Below, piece by piece: positions 18,372 through 27,148 of a stretch of DNA of 64,000 nt (position 1 is the first letter of the stretch; each line of letters starts with the position of its first letter). The notes under the pieces were generated by a model. That model did no database searches, was not told where the DNA came from, and worked only from the letters and a program-made list of their open reading frames with translations. The stretch comes from Paenibacillus sp. MSJ-34 (lineage in GTDB: Bacteria > Bacillota > Bacilli > Paenibacillales > Paenibacillaceae): NCBI RefSeq assembly GCF_018918005.1, contig NZ_JAHLPR010000025.1, positions 28,235 to 92,234 of the forward strand, written 5' to 3'. A program made the position numbers and the translations under genes.

Positions 18372-19082
18372 ATGAAATCCAAGAAAAAGCAATGGACGTT
18401 GTTACTCGTCGCTGCATTAAGCGCCCTGCTCGTACTGGGCGGCTGCGGGCAGAAAAATCAAAATGACGCCGACGGCAACGGGCATCCGGTGCAAGAGCAA
18501 GAACAAAGCCAGGGACAAAATGAAGAGCAAGATCAGGGCAAAACGATGTCTTGGGATCATCCTCCGGAGATGAAGATCGATCCGAAGAAACAATATACCG
18601 CTTTGGTTCAAACGTCCAAGGGCGATTTTACGATCGAACTGTTCGCCGACGAAGCGCCGATTACCGTCAACAACTTCGTATTTCTGGCACGGGAAGGATA
18701 TTATGACGGCATCGTATTCCATCGCATTATGGAAACATTCATGATTCAAGGCGGCGATCCGTTAGGCAACGGCAGGGGCGGGCCGGGCTACACGATTCAG
18801 GACGAGCTTGACACGACGCGCAAGTACGAGCCGGGCATTGTCGCGATGGCGAAGACGCCGAAGCCGAATTCGGCCGGAAGCCAATTTTTCATCGGCACCG
18901 GAGCCGATATCGATGTTCTCAACTCGATGCCGGACTATCCGATCTTCGGGAAAGTAACCGAAGGGATGGATGTTGTGAAGGATATTGCGGCCACGCCGAC
19001 GGACTGGGACCCGAGCGGAAGAGAGCAAAGCGTGCCGAAGGAAAAAGTAACGATTAAAACGATCGAGATTACGGAAAAATAA
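18372..19082 (+). CDS. Cyclophilin-type peptidyl-prolyl isomerase, lipoprotein
   Basis: The 236-residue product has a lipoprotein signal (LVLGGC, Cys 25), a Gln/Glu-rich spacer (QEQEQSQGQNEEQDQ) and a cyclophilin domain with FHRIMETFMIQGGDP and GSQFFIGTG, the active-site and substrate loops. It should catalyse proline isomerisation of exported proteins outside the membrane. The ATG at 18372 has GGGGG upstream. It follows the PBP gene by 62 bases and may be co-expressed. Confidence 0.9.
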   Translation: MKSKKKQWTLLLVAALSALLVLGGCGQKNQNDADGNGHPVQEQEQSQGQNEEQDQGKTMSWDHPPEMKIDPKKQYTALVQTSKGDFTIELFADEAPITVNNFVFLAREGYYDGIVFHRIMETFMIQGGDPLGNGRGGPGYTIQDELDTTRKYEPGIVAMAKTPKPNSAGSQFFIGTGADIDVLNSMPDYPIFGKVTEGMDVVKDIAATPTDWDPSGREQSVPKEKVTIKTIEITEK

Positions 19083-19138
19083 ATATAACCGCGATGAAAC
19101 GCGTTTCGAACTTGGTTCGGAACATTCGTTTGAACAAT

Positions 19139-19160
19139 ACGCGCCCAGGGCGCGTTTTTT
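19139..19160 (+). terminator. Terminator after the cyclophilin gene
   Basis: ACGCGC / GCGCGT stem with a 5-base loop and six T. Confidence 0.75.
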
Positions 19161-19179
19161 GTTTCGAAGTCGACATCGT

Positions 19180-19219
19180 AAGTGTGGTGAAACTTTTCCA
19201 AGTGTGGTAACATTTTTTG
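19180..19219 (+). repeat. Two 20-bp tandem repeats upstream of the DUF402 gene
   Basis: AAGTGTGGT occurs at 19180-19188 and again exactly 20 bases later at 19200-19208; each is followed by an A/C-T run (GAAACTTTT, AACATTTTTT). The 20-base period places both on one face of the helix, suggesting a regulator site. Confidence 0.6.
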
Positions 19220-19244
19220 TAGAACCGACGGAAAGGGTTATTTC

Positions 19245-19802
19245 ATGAAACGTAAATTTTCTGATCGCGCCAACTGGCGCAGAATTATTAGCAAACAATT
19301 TATATCGCATTATATGGAGCAGCCGGAATTTACCGGATATGTCACCCTATATACGATCGAACGGTTGAAGGAGCCGTTGTGGAAAGAATACGACGGACAG
19401 ACGTTATGCTTGGCGGATGAAGGATACTCCTGGTTGCAATATTTTCCGAAAGGAGAGCATTTTATCGTAACCGCAATGTTCGACGACCGTCAACGCATCA
19501 TTCAATGGTATATCGATATTTGCAAATCGCAAGGCGTTACCGAACAAGGAGTGCCTTGGTTCGACGACTTGTTTCTGGACATCGTCGTCCTCCCGTCGGG
19601 AACCGTTATTTTGATGGATGAGGACGAATTGGACGAAGCGCTGATCCAAGGCGAGATTTCTCAGGAGGATTACGAGCTGGCGACGGAAACCGCGCAACAT
19701 TTGCTAAGGCAAATTTCGGCGCATGTATTCCCATATTTTGTGATGTCGCAGCGTCACCGCAGCCATGAATTCGGTTCCGACCGAGGGCCGGAACATCGAT
19801 GA
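19245..19802 (+). CDS. DUF402-family protein (nucleoside tri/diphosphatase-like)
   Basis: This 185-residue protein matches the DUF402/Ntdp family (B. subtilis YgaC and Staphylococcus Sa1684 relatives), with an acidic core WYIDICKSQGVTEQG...FDDLFLDIVVLPSG and EDELDEAL. Some members hydrolyse nucleoside tri- and diphosphates; activity here is inferred. GAAAGGG lies before the ATG. Its stop overlaps the ydcF-like start by 4 bases. Confidence 0.82.
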   Translation: MKRKFSDRANWRRIISKQFISHYMEQPEFTGYVTLYTIERLKEPLWKEYDGQTLCLADEGYSWLQYFPKGEHFIVTAMFDDRQRIIQWYIDICKSQGVTEQGVPWFDDLFLDIVVLPSGTVILMDEDELDEALIQGEISQEDYELATETAQHLLRQISAHVFPYFVMSQRHRSHEFGSDRGPEHR

Positions 19803-20449
19803 ACGTTCATATCGCACGCAAGCGCCGGACTCCGGCGAGGAAACGGATCGCGCTTCTCATACTGTTCGTTGCCGTCTGCGGCCTGCTATGGTTCGGATAT
19901 ACGCAATGGATTATTCGGACGGCCGCCGATTCGCCGCTGCCGGCCCGTTCCGACGTGGGCATCGTTCTTGGCGCATCGCTCTGGAACGACCGTCCGAGCC
20001 CGGGCTTGGCGGAACGGTTGGATCATGCTTTGTCGCTCTACAAGAGAGGCGTCTTCCGCAAAATCATCGTTACCGGCGGATTGGACAGTCCCGAGATGAC
20101 GCTGACCGAAGCGCAAGGGATGCAGCAGTATCTTGTCGAGCGCGGCGTGCCGCCGGAAGATGTGTATCTGGAGAACGAGGCGACGAGCACGCTGGAAAAT
20201 TTGCTGTTCAGCAGCCGCATCATGGCCGACCATAATTGGACATCGGCCATCGTTGTGACTCATTCGTTTCACGGCGCCCGCGCGCTGGAGATCGCCCGAT
20301 TTCTCGGCTATGCGGACCCTGTCGTTTCCACGATCGAATCGAGGGTGCTGAACATGCTGTGGTATCAAACCCGCGAATCGCTCGCTTATACGAAATGGAA
20401 GCTCGATCGGCTGTTGATTTCGCTTCGGCTCAAAACTGCTAATATGTGA
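19799..20449 (+). CDS. YdcF/SanA-type DUF218 membrane protein
   Basis: The 216-residue product has one N-terminal TM helix (about residues 17-33) and a DUF218 domain (VGIVLGASLWNDRPSPGLAERLDHA, IIVTGG, NEATSTLENLLFS, VVTHSFHGARA). The family includes SanA, linked to envelope integrity. Its ATG overlaps the preceding stop (ATGA), pointing to translational coupling. Confidence 0.85.
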   Translation: MNVHIARKRRTPARKRIALLILFVAVCGLLWFGYTQWIIRTAADSPLPARSDVGIVLGASLWNDRPSPGLAERLDHALSLYKRGVFRKIIVTGGLDSPEMTLTEAQGMQQYLVERGVPPEDVYLENEATSTLENLLFSSRIMADHNWTSAIVVTHSFHGARALEIARFLGYADPVVSTIESRVLNMLWYQTRESLAYTKWKLDRLLISLRLKTANM

Positions 20450-20511
20450 GACGAAGATAGAATACATTGATAAAGAGTTCAGCCCCTAGAATAAAATGAG
20501 GTGATGCTGCA

Positions 20512-21489
20512 ATGGACGGACGTATGCTGGCGTCAGGGCAATCGAACGCGGCTCGGCCTTCTCGGCAAATCAGTGTTATTCTAAGAAATCAGGAGCCGCC
20601 GACCATTTCGCAAGCCGCGGCGGAACCCGCGGCGCAACCATTCGGGAAGACGTTGCCCCAGCACGGCCATTTTGCCGAAATTCAGAAGGAATTGGAACAG
20701 CTTATCGGCTTGGATAATATTAAAGAATTAATGTTTGAAATATACGCTTTGCTGCAAGTTTCGCAAATGCGAAACGAGGCGGGCCTGCAAACGGGAACGC
20801 AAGTATACCATATGGTGTTCAAGGGGAATCCGGGAACCGGCAAAACGACGGTGGCGCGCATTGTCGCCAAGCTGTTTCAGCAAATGGGTGTCTTGTCGAA
20901 GGGCCATCTAATTGAGGTGGAGCGCGCCGATCTTGTCGGCGAGTATATCGGGCATACGGCTCACAAAACCCGCGATCTTGTCAAGAAAGCGCTCGGCGGC
21001 ATTTTATTTATCGACGAAGCATACAGTTTGGCGCGCGGCGGCGAGAAAGATTTCGGCAAGGAAGCGATCGACACGCTCGTCAAAGCAATGGAAGATTACA
21101 AAAATCAATTCGTTCTTATTTTAGCCGGATATAACGATGAAATGGATTTTTTTCTGCAGACGAATCCGGGCTTGCCGTCAAGGTTCCCGATTCAGGTCGA
21201 TTTTCCCGATTACTCGATTGACCAGTTGATTCAAATCGCCGAGTCGATGGCCAAGGAACGCGATTACATGTTTATGCCGCAGGCGATCGCCAAGCTGAAG
21301 CAGCATTTGCAGCAAGAGAAAACGGATTCGCTCCATTCGTTCAGCAACGGCCGCTATGTAAGAAATGTGATCGAGAAATCGATTCGAAATCAAGCGGTTC
21401 GCCTGCTGCATCAGTATCAGCAATCATCGCCCGGCAAGCTGGAATTAATGACGCTGAAGATCGAAGATTTGCGGTTGGACCAATCGTAG
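20512..21489 (+). CDS. spoVK: Stage V sporulation protein K, AAA+ ATPase (CbbX-like)
   Basis: This 325-residue AAA+ protein has Walker A FKGNPGTGKTTVAR, Walker B GILFIDEAYSLARGG, and sensor region LAGYNDEMDFFLQTNPGLPSRF. SpoVK is needed for spore maturation in B. subtilis, where the same order (hfq side, then spoVK-hflX-ynbB-glnR) occurs. The ATG follows AGGTGAT. The first 60 residues are variable and probably unstructured. Confidence 0.93.
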   Translation: MDGRMLASGQSNAARPSRQISVILRNQEPPTISQAAAEPAAQPFGKTLPQHGHFAEIQKELEQLIGLDNIKELMFEIYALLQVSQMRNEAGLQTGTQVYHMVFKGNPGTGKTTVARIVAKLFQQMGVLSKGHLIEVERADLVGEYIGHTAHKTRDLVKKALGGILFIDEAYSLARGGEKDFGKEAIDTLVKAMEDYKNQFVLILAGYNDEMDFFLQTNPGLPSRFPIQVDFPDYSIDQLIQIAESMAKERDYMFMPQAIAKLKQHLQQEKTDSLHSFSNGRYVRNVIEKSIRNQAVRLLHQYQQSSPGKLELMTLKIEDLRLDQS

Positions 21490-21542
21490 TTGCAATACGG
21501 GACGATTTCGGCGCGAACGGACAAAAGGAGCTAACATTTTCG

Positions 21543-22835
21543 ATGTCAAAAACGACTTACGATACGGAACGCCAGGTGCAGGATCGGGCGGTTCTGGTCA
21601 GCCTTGTTACCAGTGAAATGAAACGGAATGAGATCAATTACGAGCAATCGCTGCTAGAATTGATCAAGCTGGCAGAGACGGCCGGCGTCGAGGTGCTTGC
21701 GACGATGACGCAGCAGCGGGAGACGCGGGACGCCAAATGGTTCGTCGGCAAAGGGAAAGTGGAAGAATTGAAGGCGCTTGTCGATGAGCTCGGTGCGAAT
21801 ACGGCGATTTTCGATCAAGAATTGGCCGGCGCGCAAGTGCGCAACCTGGAAGAAGCGCTTGATATGAAAATAATCGATCGGACGCAGCTCATATTGGATA
21901 TTTTCGCGCAACGGGCGAAAACGAAGGAAGGGATCATTCAAGTCGAGCTGGCGCAATTGACTTACTTGCTGCCGCGGCTATCGGGCCATGGCAGAAATTT
22001 GTCGCGCCTCGGCGGCGGCATCGGAACGCGCGGGCCGGGGGAGACGAAGCTGGAAACGGACCGGCGCCATATTCGCGGACGCATCGGCGAGTTGAAGAGG
22101 CGATTGGAAGAGGTGGTTCGGCATCGTCAGCTGCATCGGGAACGCCGCAAGAAGACGGGCATTTATCAAGTGGCGCTCGTCGGCTATACGAATGCGGGCA
22201 AATCGACGCTCCTCAAGCAATTGACGCATGCGGACGTCTATGTGGAAGACCGGTTGTTTGCTACGCTCGATCCGACGTCGCGTACGCTCGAACTGCCAAG
22301 CGGCAAGGAAGTGGTCTTGACCGATACGGTCGGCTTTATTCAAAATTTGCCCCATGATCTCATCGCCGCCTTTCGCGCTACGTTGGAAGAAGTATGCGAG
22401 GCGGATTTAGTGCTGCATGTCGTGGATTGCTCTTCGGACATGCGCGAGGAGCAGATGGAGGTCGTCGATCAAATATTGCAGGAACTCGGGGCGGCCGATA
22501 AACCGCAAATTACGCTGTTCAACAAAATCGACATTTGTTCCCCGGAGCGACTGGAATTGCTTCCGGCAGGCGATGACTTTCTGAAGATCAGCGCATACCG
22601 CCCGGCCGACCTTGAACGGATCCGGACGGCAATTCAAGAGAAGCTGATGGGGGACACGCGCATTTTCCGCATTCCGGCAGATCGGGGAGATGCGATCGCG
22701 TTGCTCTACCGTTGCGGGGAAGTATTGGAGCGGACCGAAGACGAGCGGGAGGATGGGACGCTTGTTTTCCATGTCAGGCTGCACAAGTCGGACTATGGCA
22801 TTCACGGCTACAAGCTGGAGCCGTACAGCGAATAA
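21543..22835 (+). CDS. hflX: Ribosome-associated GTPase HflX
   Basis: The 430-residue protein has the HflX N-terminal domain (KWFVGKGKVEEL, RNLEEALDMKIIDRTQLILDIFAQRA), the glycine-rich LSRLGGGIGTRGPGETKLE linker, and the G domain with ALVGYTNAGKSTL (G1), LFATLDPTSR (G2), DTVGFIQNLPH (G3) and NKID (G4). HflX splits stalled ribosomes. AAAGGAG precedes the ATG. The gene lies between spoVK and ynbB as in B. subtilis. Confidence 0.96.
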   Translation: MSKTTYDTERQVQDRAVLVSLVTSEMKRNEINYEQSLLELIKLAETAGVEVLATMTQQRETRDAKWFVGKGKVEELKALVDELGANTAIFDQELAGAQVRNLEEALDMKIIDRTQLILDIFAQRAKTKEGIIQVELAQLTYLLPRLSGHGRNLSRLGGGIGTRGPGETKLETDRRHIRGRIGELKRRLEEVVRHRQLHRERRKKTGIYQVALVGYTNAGKSTLLKQLTHADVYVEDRLFATLDPTSRTLELPSGKEVVLTDTVGFIQNLPHDLIAAFRATLEEVCEADLVLHVVDCSSDMREEQMEVVDQILQELGAADKPQITLFNKIDICSPERLELLPAGDDFLKISAYRPADLERIRTAIQEKLMGDTRIFRIPADRGDAIALLYRCGEVLERTEDEREDGTLVFHVRLHKSDYGIHGYKLEPYSE

Positions 22836-22867
22836 TAAGCAATTGCAGCAAGGGAGAGACCATCGAA

Positions 22868-24139
22868 ATGACGATATTTACGGAAGCATTGTTACAAGCG
22901 AAAGAACAAGTGGAAGAGATGATCGCCGGGAGACTGCGCGAGGTGGAGCGAATCGTCGAAGCGAATCAGTGGAAGGTGATCCGGGCATTCCAACGCCGGC
23001 AAGTTAGCGATTTTCATTTTGCCGGCTCGACCGGTTACGGGTATAACGACCGGGGAAGGGAAATATTGGACGAAGTCTATGCGGATGTGTTCGGCGCGGA
23101 GGCCGCGCTGGTGCGGCCGCATTTTGCTTCCGGGACGCATACGATTGCGACGGCGCTGTTCGGTGTATTGCGACCGGGCGACGACCTGTTGTATATTACA
23201 GGAAGACCTTACGACACGCTTCATAAAGTGATCGGCAAACCGGGAGACGGAACGGGCTCGCTGCAAGATTTCGGCATCGGCTACGGCGAAGTTCCGCTTC
23301 ACCCGACCGGGGAAGTGGACTGGGCGGAAGTCGAACGCAGCGTCTCCGGCCGGACGAAGGTGATCGGCATTCAGCGTTCGCGCGGCTACGATTGGCGCTC
23401 GTCGTTTACAGTAGAGCAAATCGGCGAGATGGCGCGGCGCGTCAAAGCGATCAAACCCGACGCGATCGTCTTTGTCGACAATTGCTACGGAGAATTTACG
23501 GAAGTGCAAGAACCGACCGAGGCGGGCGTCGATTTGATGGCGGGCTCTTTAATCAAAAATCCGGGCGGCGGCTTGGCGGAAACCGGCGGATATATTGCCG
23601 GCAGACGGGACTTGGTCGATTTGGCCGCCTGCCGGTTGACGGCGCCGGGCATCGGGTCGGACGTTGGAGCGATGCTCGGCACGACCCGCTCGATCTACCA
23701 AGGGCTATTTCTTGCGCCGACATTGGTTGGACAAGCGGTCAAAGGCAGCGTGTTCGCCGCCGCCATGTTCGAGCGCCTCGGCTTTACGACGCGACCGCGT
23801 TGGGACGAGGGCCGGACCGATTTGATCCAGGCGATTCAATTTACAAGCGCTGAACATTTGATCCAATTCGTGCAAGGAATTCAGAAGGCGGCGGCCGTAG
23901 ACGCGCATGTCGTGCCCGAGCCGTGGGACATGCCCGGATACGAGCATCCGGTTATTATGGCCGCAGGAACATTCATCCAGGGCGGCAGCCTAGAATTGTC
24001 GGCCGATGCTCCGATTCGCGCGCCGTATATCGCTTATATGCAAGGCGGACTAACGTACGCCCACGTGAAATTCGGCGTGCTGACCGCCGTCGAAGCGATG
24101 ATAAAAAAAGGTATTGTAAAGTTATCTAACATATCTTGA
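22868..24139 (+). CDS. ynbB: YnbB-like PLP enzyme (methionine gamma-lyase/aluminium-resistance family)
   Basis: This 423-residue fold-type I PLP enzyme has SLIKNPGGGLAETGGY, in which the Lys is the expected PLP anchor, and DNCYGEF containing the Asp that contacts the pyridine ring. The family is annotated methionine gamma-lyase-like or aluminium resistance, with substrate uncertain. The ATG at 22868 follows AAGGGAGAG; an in-frame upstream extension overlaps hflX and is not needed. Its last codons contain one of two GlnR boxes of the next operon. Confidence 0.85.
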   Translation: MTIFTEALLQAKEQVEEMIAGRLREVERIVEANQWKVIRAFQRRQVSDFHFAGSTGYGYNDRGREILDEVYADVFGAEAALVRPHFASGTHTIATALFGVLRPGDDLLYITGRPYDTLHKVIGKPGDGTGSLQDFGIGYGEVPLHPTGEVDWAEVERSVSGRTKVIGIQRSRGYDWRSSFTVEQIGEMARRVKAIKPDAIVFVDNCYGEFTEVQEPTEAGVDLMAGSLIKNPGGGLAETGGYIAGRRDLVDLAACRLTAPGIGSDVGAMLGTTRSIYQGLFLAPTLVGQAVKGSVFAAAMFERLGFTTRPRWDEGRTDLIQAIQFTSAEHLIQFVQGIQKAAAVDAHVVPEPWDMPGYEHPVIMAAGTFIQGGSLELSADAPIRAPYIAYMQGGLTYAHVKFGVLTAVEAMIKKGIVKLSNIS

Positions 24140-24153
24140 CACCTTTTTTTGCA
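24115..24153 (+). promoter_or_regulatory. Two GlnR/TnrA-type operator boxes upstream of glnR-glnA
   Basis: Box 1 at 24115-24131 (TGTAAAGTTATCTAACA) matches the TGTNA-N7-TNACA consensus exactly and lies in the last codons of ynbB. Box 2 at 24137-24153 (TGACACCTTTTTTTGCA) has two mismatches and overlaps the -35. The 22-base distance puts them two helical turns apart, like the two sites of B. subtilis glnRA. Confidence 0.75.
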
Positions 24154-24164
24154 AAAGTTAAAAT
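24136..24164 (+). promoter_or_regulatory. Sigma-A promoter of glnR-glnA
   Basis: TTGACA at 24136-24141, 17 bases, TAAAAT at 24159-24164. The -35 is a perfect consensus and is covered by GlnR box 2. Confidence 0.8.
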
Positions 24165-24197
24165 GAGTACAGATTAAAATAATTGAAAGGCGGATGC

Positions 24198-24608
24198 ATG
24201 ATGGGGGATGAATTGCGGAGAAATATGGCGCTTTTCTCGATCGGAACCGTCATCAAGCTGACCGATTTGACAGCAAGACAGATACGTTACTATGAGCAGC
24301 AGAAGCTGGTCAATCCTGTGCGCACTGCCGGGAATCAACGTATGTTCTCGTTTAACGACGTCGATCGGCTGCTGGAAATCAAGGCTTTAATCGAAAAAGG
24401 CGTGAACATTGCGGGAATTAAACAAGTAATGACGCCGATCGAACAGTCCGAGGAAGCGACTGCGATCAAGAAAGAGAACGGAGCGAAGCGGGAAGAACTT
24501 ACGGATACCGATTTGCATCGCATTTTGAAGCAGCAAATTATGTACGGTAGAAAACCAGGACAAGTTACGATGATTCAAGGCGAGCTGTCCCGTTTTTACA
24601 ATAAATAA
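24198..24608 (+). CDS. glnR: Glutamine synthetase repressor GlnR (MerR family)
   Basis: The 136-residue protein has the MerR winged-helix head ([39 protein letters not shown]) and the C-terminal tail RFYNK, in the position where GlnR binds feedback-inhibited glutamine synthetase. It represses glnRA and other nitrogen genes when nitrogen is ample. Two adjacent ATGs (24198, 24201) both fit AAAGGCGG; either may be used. It is cotranscribed with glnA, 26 bases downstream, and likely autoregulated through the two upstream boxes. Confidence 0.95.
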   Translation: MMGDELRRNMALFSIGTVIKLTDLTARQIRYYEQQKLVNPVRTAGNQRMFSFNDVDRLLEIKALIEKGVNIAGIKQVMTPIEQSEEATAIKKENGAKREELTDTDLHRILKQQIMYGRKPGQVTMIQGELSRFYNK

Positions 24609-24634
24609 ACAATATAAGGCGAGGGAGAGAAACT

Positions 24635-25963
24635 GTGAGTTACACGAAAGAGGATATTTTACGCATCGCGAAAGAACAAAACGTTAGATTTATTCGTCTG
24701 CAATTTACGGATTTGCTCGGTACGATCAAAAATGTGGAAATCCCTTTAAGCCAACTGCCGAAAGCGCTCGACAACAAGATGATGTTCGACGGTTCTTCGG
24801 TCGAGGGTTATGTGCGGATCGAAGAGTCCGACATGTATTTGTACCCCGATTTGGAAACATGGCTCATCTATCCTTGGGTCGCGGAAGATCGTATCGCCCG
24901 TTTGATCTGCGATGTGTACATGCCGGACGGCACTCCGTTCAGCGGCGACCCTCGCGGCATTTTGAAGCGTTGTTTGAAAGAAGCGGAAGCGCTCGGCTAC
25001 ACAACGATGAATGTCGGGCCGGAACCGGAGTTTTTCTTGTTCAAAACGGACGAGAAGGGCAATCCGACAATGGAATTGAACGACCATGGCGGTTATTTCG
25101 ATTTGGCTCCGACGGATCTCGGGGAAAACTGCCGCCGCGATATCGTATTAACGTTGGAAGAGATGGGATTTGAAATCGAAGCTTCCCATCATGAGGTGGC
25201 GCCGGGGCAACACGAAATCGATTTTAAATATGCCGACGCGGTAAAAGCCGCCGATCAAATTCAAACCTTTAAACTCGTCGTCAAAACGATCGCAAGACAA
25301 CACGGCCTGCATGCGACCTTCATGCCGAAACCGCTGTTTGGTGAAGCCGGTTCGGGGATGCACTGCCATCAATCCTTGTTTAAAGGCAAAGTAAATGCGT
25401 TCTACGACGAGTCGGACAAGCTCGGATTAAGCGATGAAGCGCGTCAATATATGGCCGGCATTTTGAAGCATGCGCGCGCCATGGCCGCCATTACGAATCC
25501 GACGGTGAACTCCTACAAGCGCCTTGTGCCGGGATATGAAGCCCCTTGCTATGTGGCTTGGTCCGCTTGCAACCGCAGCCCGATGATCCGCATTCCTTCA
25601 TCGCGCGGATTGAGCACGCGCGTTGAAGTCCGCAACCCGGATCCTGCGGCGAACCCGTATTTGGCTCTGGCAGTCATGCTGAAAGCCGGTCTGGACGGCA
25701 TCGTCAACAAACTTGAGCTGATCGCGCCGACGGACCGCAACATTTACGTCATGTCGGAGCAAGAGCGGATCCAGGAGGGCATTCCTAGCTTGCCTTCCGA
25801 TTTGAAGGAAGCGCTCGTCGAAATGGCGAAGAGCGAATTGATCCATTCCGCCTTGGGCGATCATGCGTTCGCGCATTTCTACGAATTGAAGGAGATCGAG
25901 TGGGATATGTTCCGCACCCGGGTCCATCAATGGGAACGCGACCAATACATGACCTTATATTAA
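24635..25963 (+). CDS. glnA: Glutamine synthetase type I-alpha
   Basis: This 442-residue GSI forms glutamine from glutamate, ammonia and ATP. It has the beta-grasp N-terminus ([19 protein letters not shown]), [36 protein letters not shown] (ATP and glutamate site) and RIPSSRG. The Arg 62-type regulatory residue position of GSI-alpha is plausible, and the adenylylation site of GSI-beta is absent by length. It starts at GTG with GAGGGAGAG upstream, downstream of its repressor glnR. Confidence 0.97.
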   Translation: MSYTKEDILRIAKEQNVRFIRLQFTDLLGTIKNVEIPLSQLPKALDNKMMFDGSSVEGYVRIEESDMYLYPDLETWLIYPWVAEDRIARLICDVYMPDGTPFSGDPRGILKRCLKEAEALGYTTMNVGPEPEFFLFKTDEKGNPTMELNDHGGYFDLAPTDLGENCRRDIVLTLEEMGFEIEASHHEVAPGQHEIDFKYADAVKAADQIQTFKLVVKTIARQHGLHATFMPKPLFGEAGSGMHCHQSLFKGKVNAFYDESDKLGLSDEARQYMAGILKHARAMAAITNPTVNSYKRLVPGYEAPCYVAWSACNRSPMIRIPSSRGLSTRVEVRNPDPAANPYLALAVMLKAGLDGIVNKLELIAPTDRNIYVMSEQERIQEGIPSLPSDLKEALVEMAKSELIHSALGDHAFAHFYELKEIEWDMFRTRVHQWERDQYMTLY

Positions 25964-25980
25964 GATTATTCTCGAATGGA

Positions 25981-26005
25981 AAGAGCCCTTGCGGGCTCTT
26001 TTTTT
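25981..26005 (+). terminator. Terminator of the glnR-glnA operon
   Basis: AAGAGCCC-TTGC-GGGCTCTT followed by five to seven T. Confidence 0.9.
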
Positions 26006-26053
26006 ATACATCTGCAGCGCCGAGCGGGGGCCCATCAACCCGGAAACATATCA

Positions 26054-26241
26054 ATTAGCGGTATTTGCTACTGTTATTTTGGAGTAACTGGCTAGTTTAT
26101 CGAAACTAGCTGGAATTTCTGGCGCTAATTTTGAGCAATTTGGCTGCGATGAAGATGTGGCTTCTATTAACGGTAGGATTTACCGCTAATTTCGATATTC
26201 TTAGGATATCAGGGGAATTAGCGCCTGATTTTGGAGCTAAT
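26054..26241. repeat. Cluster of interleaved inverted and direct repeats, intergenic
   Basis: The 270-base gap after glnA holds related AT-rich motifs: ATTAGCGGTA at 26054-26063 with its inverted copy TACCGCTAAT at 26181-26190 (arms extend to about 24 bases), GGCGCTAATTTT at 26121-26132 with inverted GGAATTAGCGCC at 26214-26225, a perfect 8-bp hairpin GCTAGTTT-ATCG-AAACTAGC at 26091-26110, and direct copies of TTTTGGAG (26077, 26229). It reads like a non-coding dispersed repeat element. Confidence 0.55.
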
Positions 26242-26905
26242 CCAAGTAATTCCATACTCCGGGCGCCAGTTCATACCGAACGATTCGTTCTCCGTTGCCG
26301 CGGTAAGAGGGGAGGAGCCAACCTTGGGCGCATAATCGTTTCAGCATGAGGACGGCCGGTTTATGATTGACGTCCAGATGACGTTCCACATCCTTCGGCC
26401 TGATCGGACCGGCACATTGGATAGCGAAACGAATGATTTCTTTCTCGGCGAACGAAGCGCGCGACGCTGGAGTCTGATTGGACAAATATCTGCTTAACAC
26501 CATTTGCAGCAATGTCATGCATAATTGGGGATGCTGTTCCACATCGTCGTACGCAAAGGAGATGACTTGATATCCCATCGCATGCAGGAATGTTTCGCGG
26601 TTTAACTCGTTGCAATATTTTTGCCGGTCCATCTCCCGTACGTGGGCAGCGTATCCTTTCACTTCAATAATCAGCTTTACATGCCCGGGCAGCCATGCAA
26701 AATCCGCGAAGTAGGTTCGTCCCCGCCAATCCAGCACTTCGTATTCGGGATGGAGATGCTCCAAATTCCCGCGAAGCGGCCACCATACGTTTCTGAGAAA
26801 TAAGGACTCGGCATGCCGATGCCCTCTTTCCAGCCGGCCCCGGCGTTCTCCCGTTCTGCTGGCTAGATGGCGCTGAATAAATTGATCGTAAACTTCTTCG
26901 AACAT
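26237..26905 (-). CDS. PD-(D/E)XK nuclease-like protein with C-terminal winged helix
   Basis: In this 222-residue protein, D68 (FADFAW) and E81-V-K83 (IIEVKG) form a typical PD-(D/E)XK core, followed by RETFLHAMGYQVISFAYDDV, which resembles DUF559/Vsr-type endonucleases. Residues about 150-215 look like a winged helix-turn-helix (RPKDVERHLDVNHKPAVLMLKRLCAQGWLL). It is therefore a candidate stand-alone DNA nuclease or DNA-end-binding protein; no methylase partner is nearby. AAGGAGG precedes the ATG. Its stop codon borders the repeat cluster. The domain call is from motif reading only. Confidence 0.6.
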   Translation of the reverse strand: MFEEVYDQFIQRHLASRTGERRGRLERGHRHAESLFLRNVWWPLRGNLEHLHPEYEVLDWRGRTYFADFAWLPGHVKLIIEVKGYAAHVREMDRQKYCNELNRETFLHAMGYQVISFAYDDVEQHPQLCMTLLQMVLSRYLSNQTPASRASFAEKEIIRFAIQCAGPIRPKDVERHLDVNHKPAVLMLKRLCAQGWLLPSYRGNGERIVRYELAPGVWNYLD

Positions 26906-26931
26906 CGAATCGTTCCTCCTTCATAAATGAC

Positions 26932-26972
26932 AAAAACGCCCCGCTTTCATTCGTTAAGAATGAAACGGGACG
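26932..26972 (-). terminator. Terminator downstream of lexA (minus strand)
   Basis: CGTCCCG-TTTCATTC and GAATGAAA-CGGGGCG arms (one bulge) are followed on the minus strand by GTTTTTG. It separates lexA transcription from the nuclease-like gene. The 176 bases between it and the lexA stop (26973-27148) hold nothing I recognise. Confidence 0.7.
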
Positions 26973-27148
26973 TTCTTCGTCTCCTTAAGCAGTATAGATC
27001 AATAAGTCGGATGCGTCGAGCCTTCATCGGCGACTTAGCGCCCGGAATTGGCTTTGTAATTACAAGCAAGCCTTCCGCAATGCAATTGGAAAAACGTGCA
27101 GCCGCAAGGGCTCGAGGTAAAAGCTCTTTATCCAACCTATGTAACCGA

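Noticed and set aside
26131..26349. Plus-strand ORF in the repeat region
   Set aside because: It lies in the repeat cluster, overlaps the nuclease-like gene antisense and has no ribosome site.
26947..27135. Small minus-strand ORF between lexA and its terminator
   Set aside because: It begins with TTG without a ribosome site and overlaps the terminator hairpin; no family resemblance.
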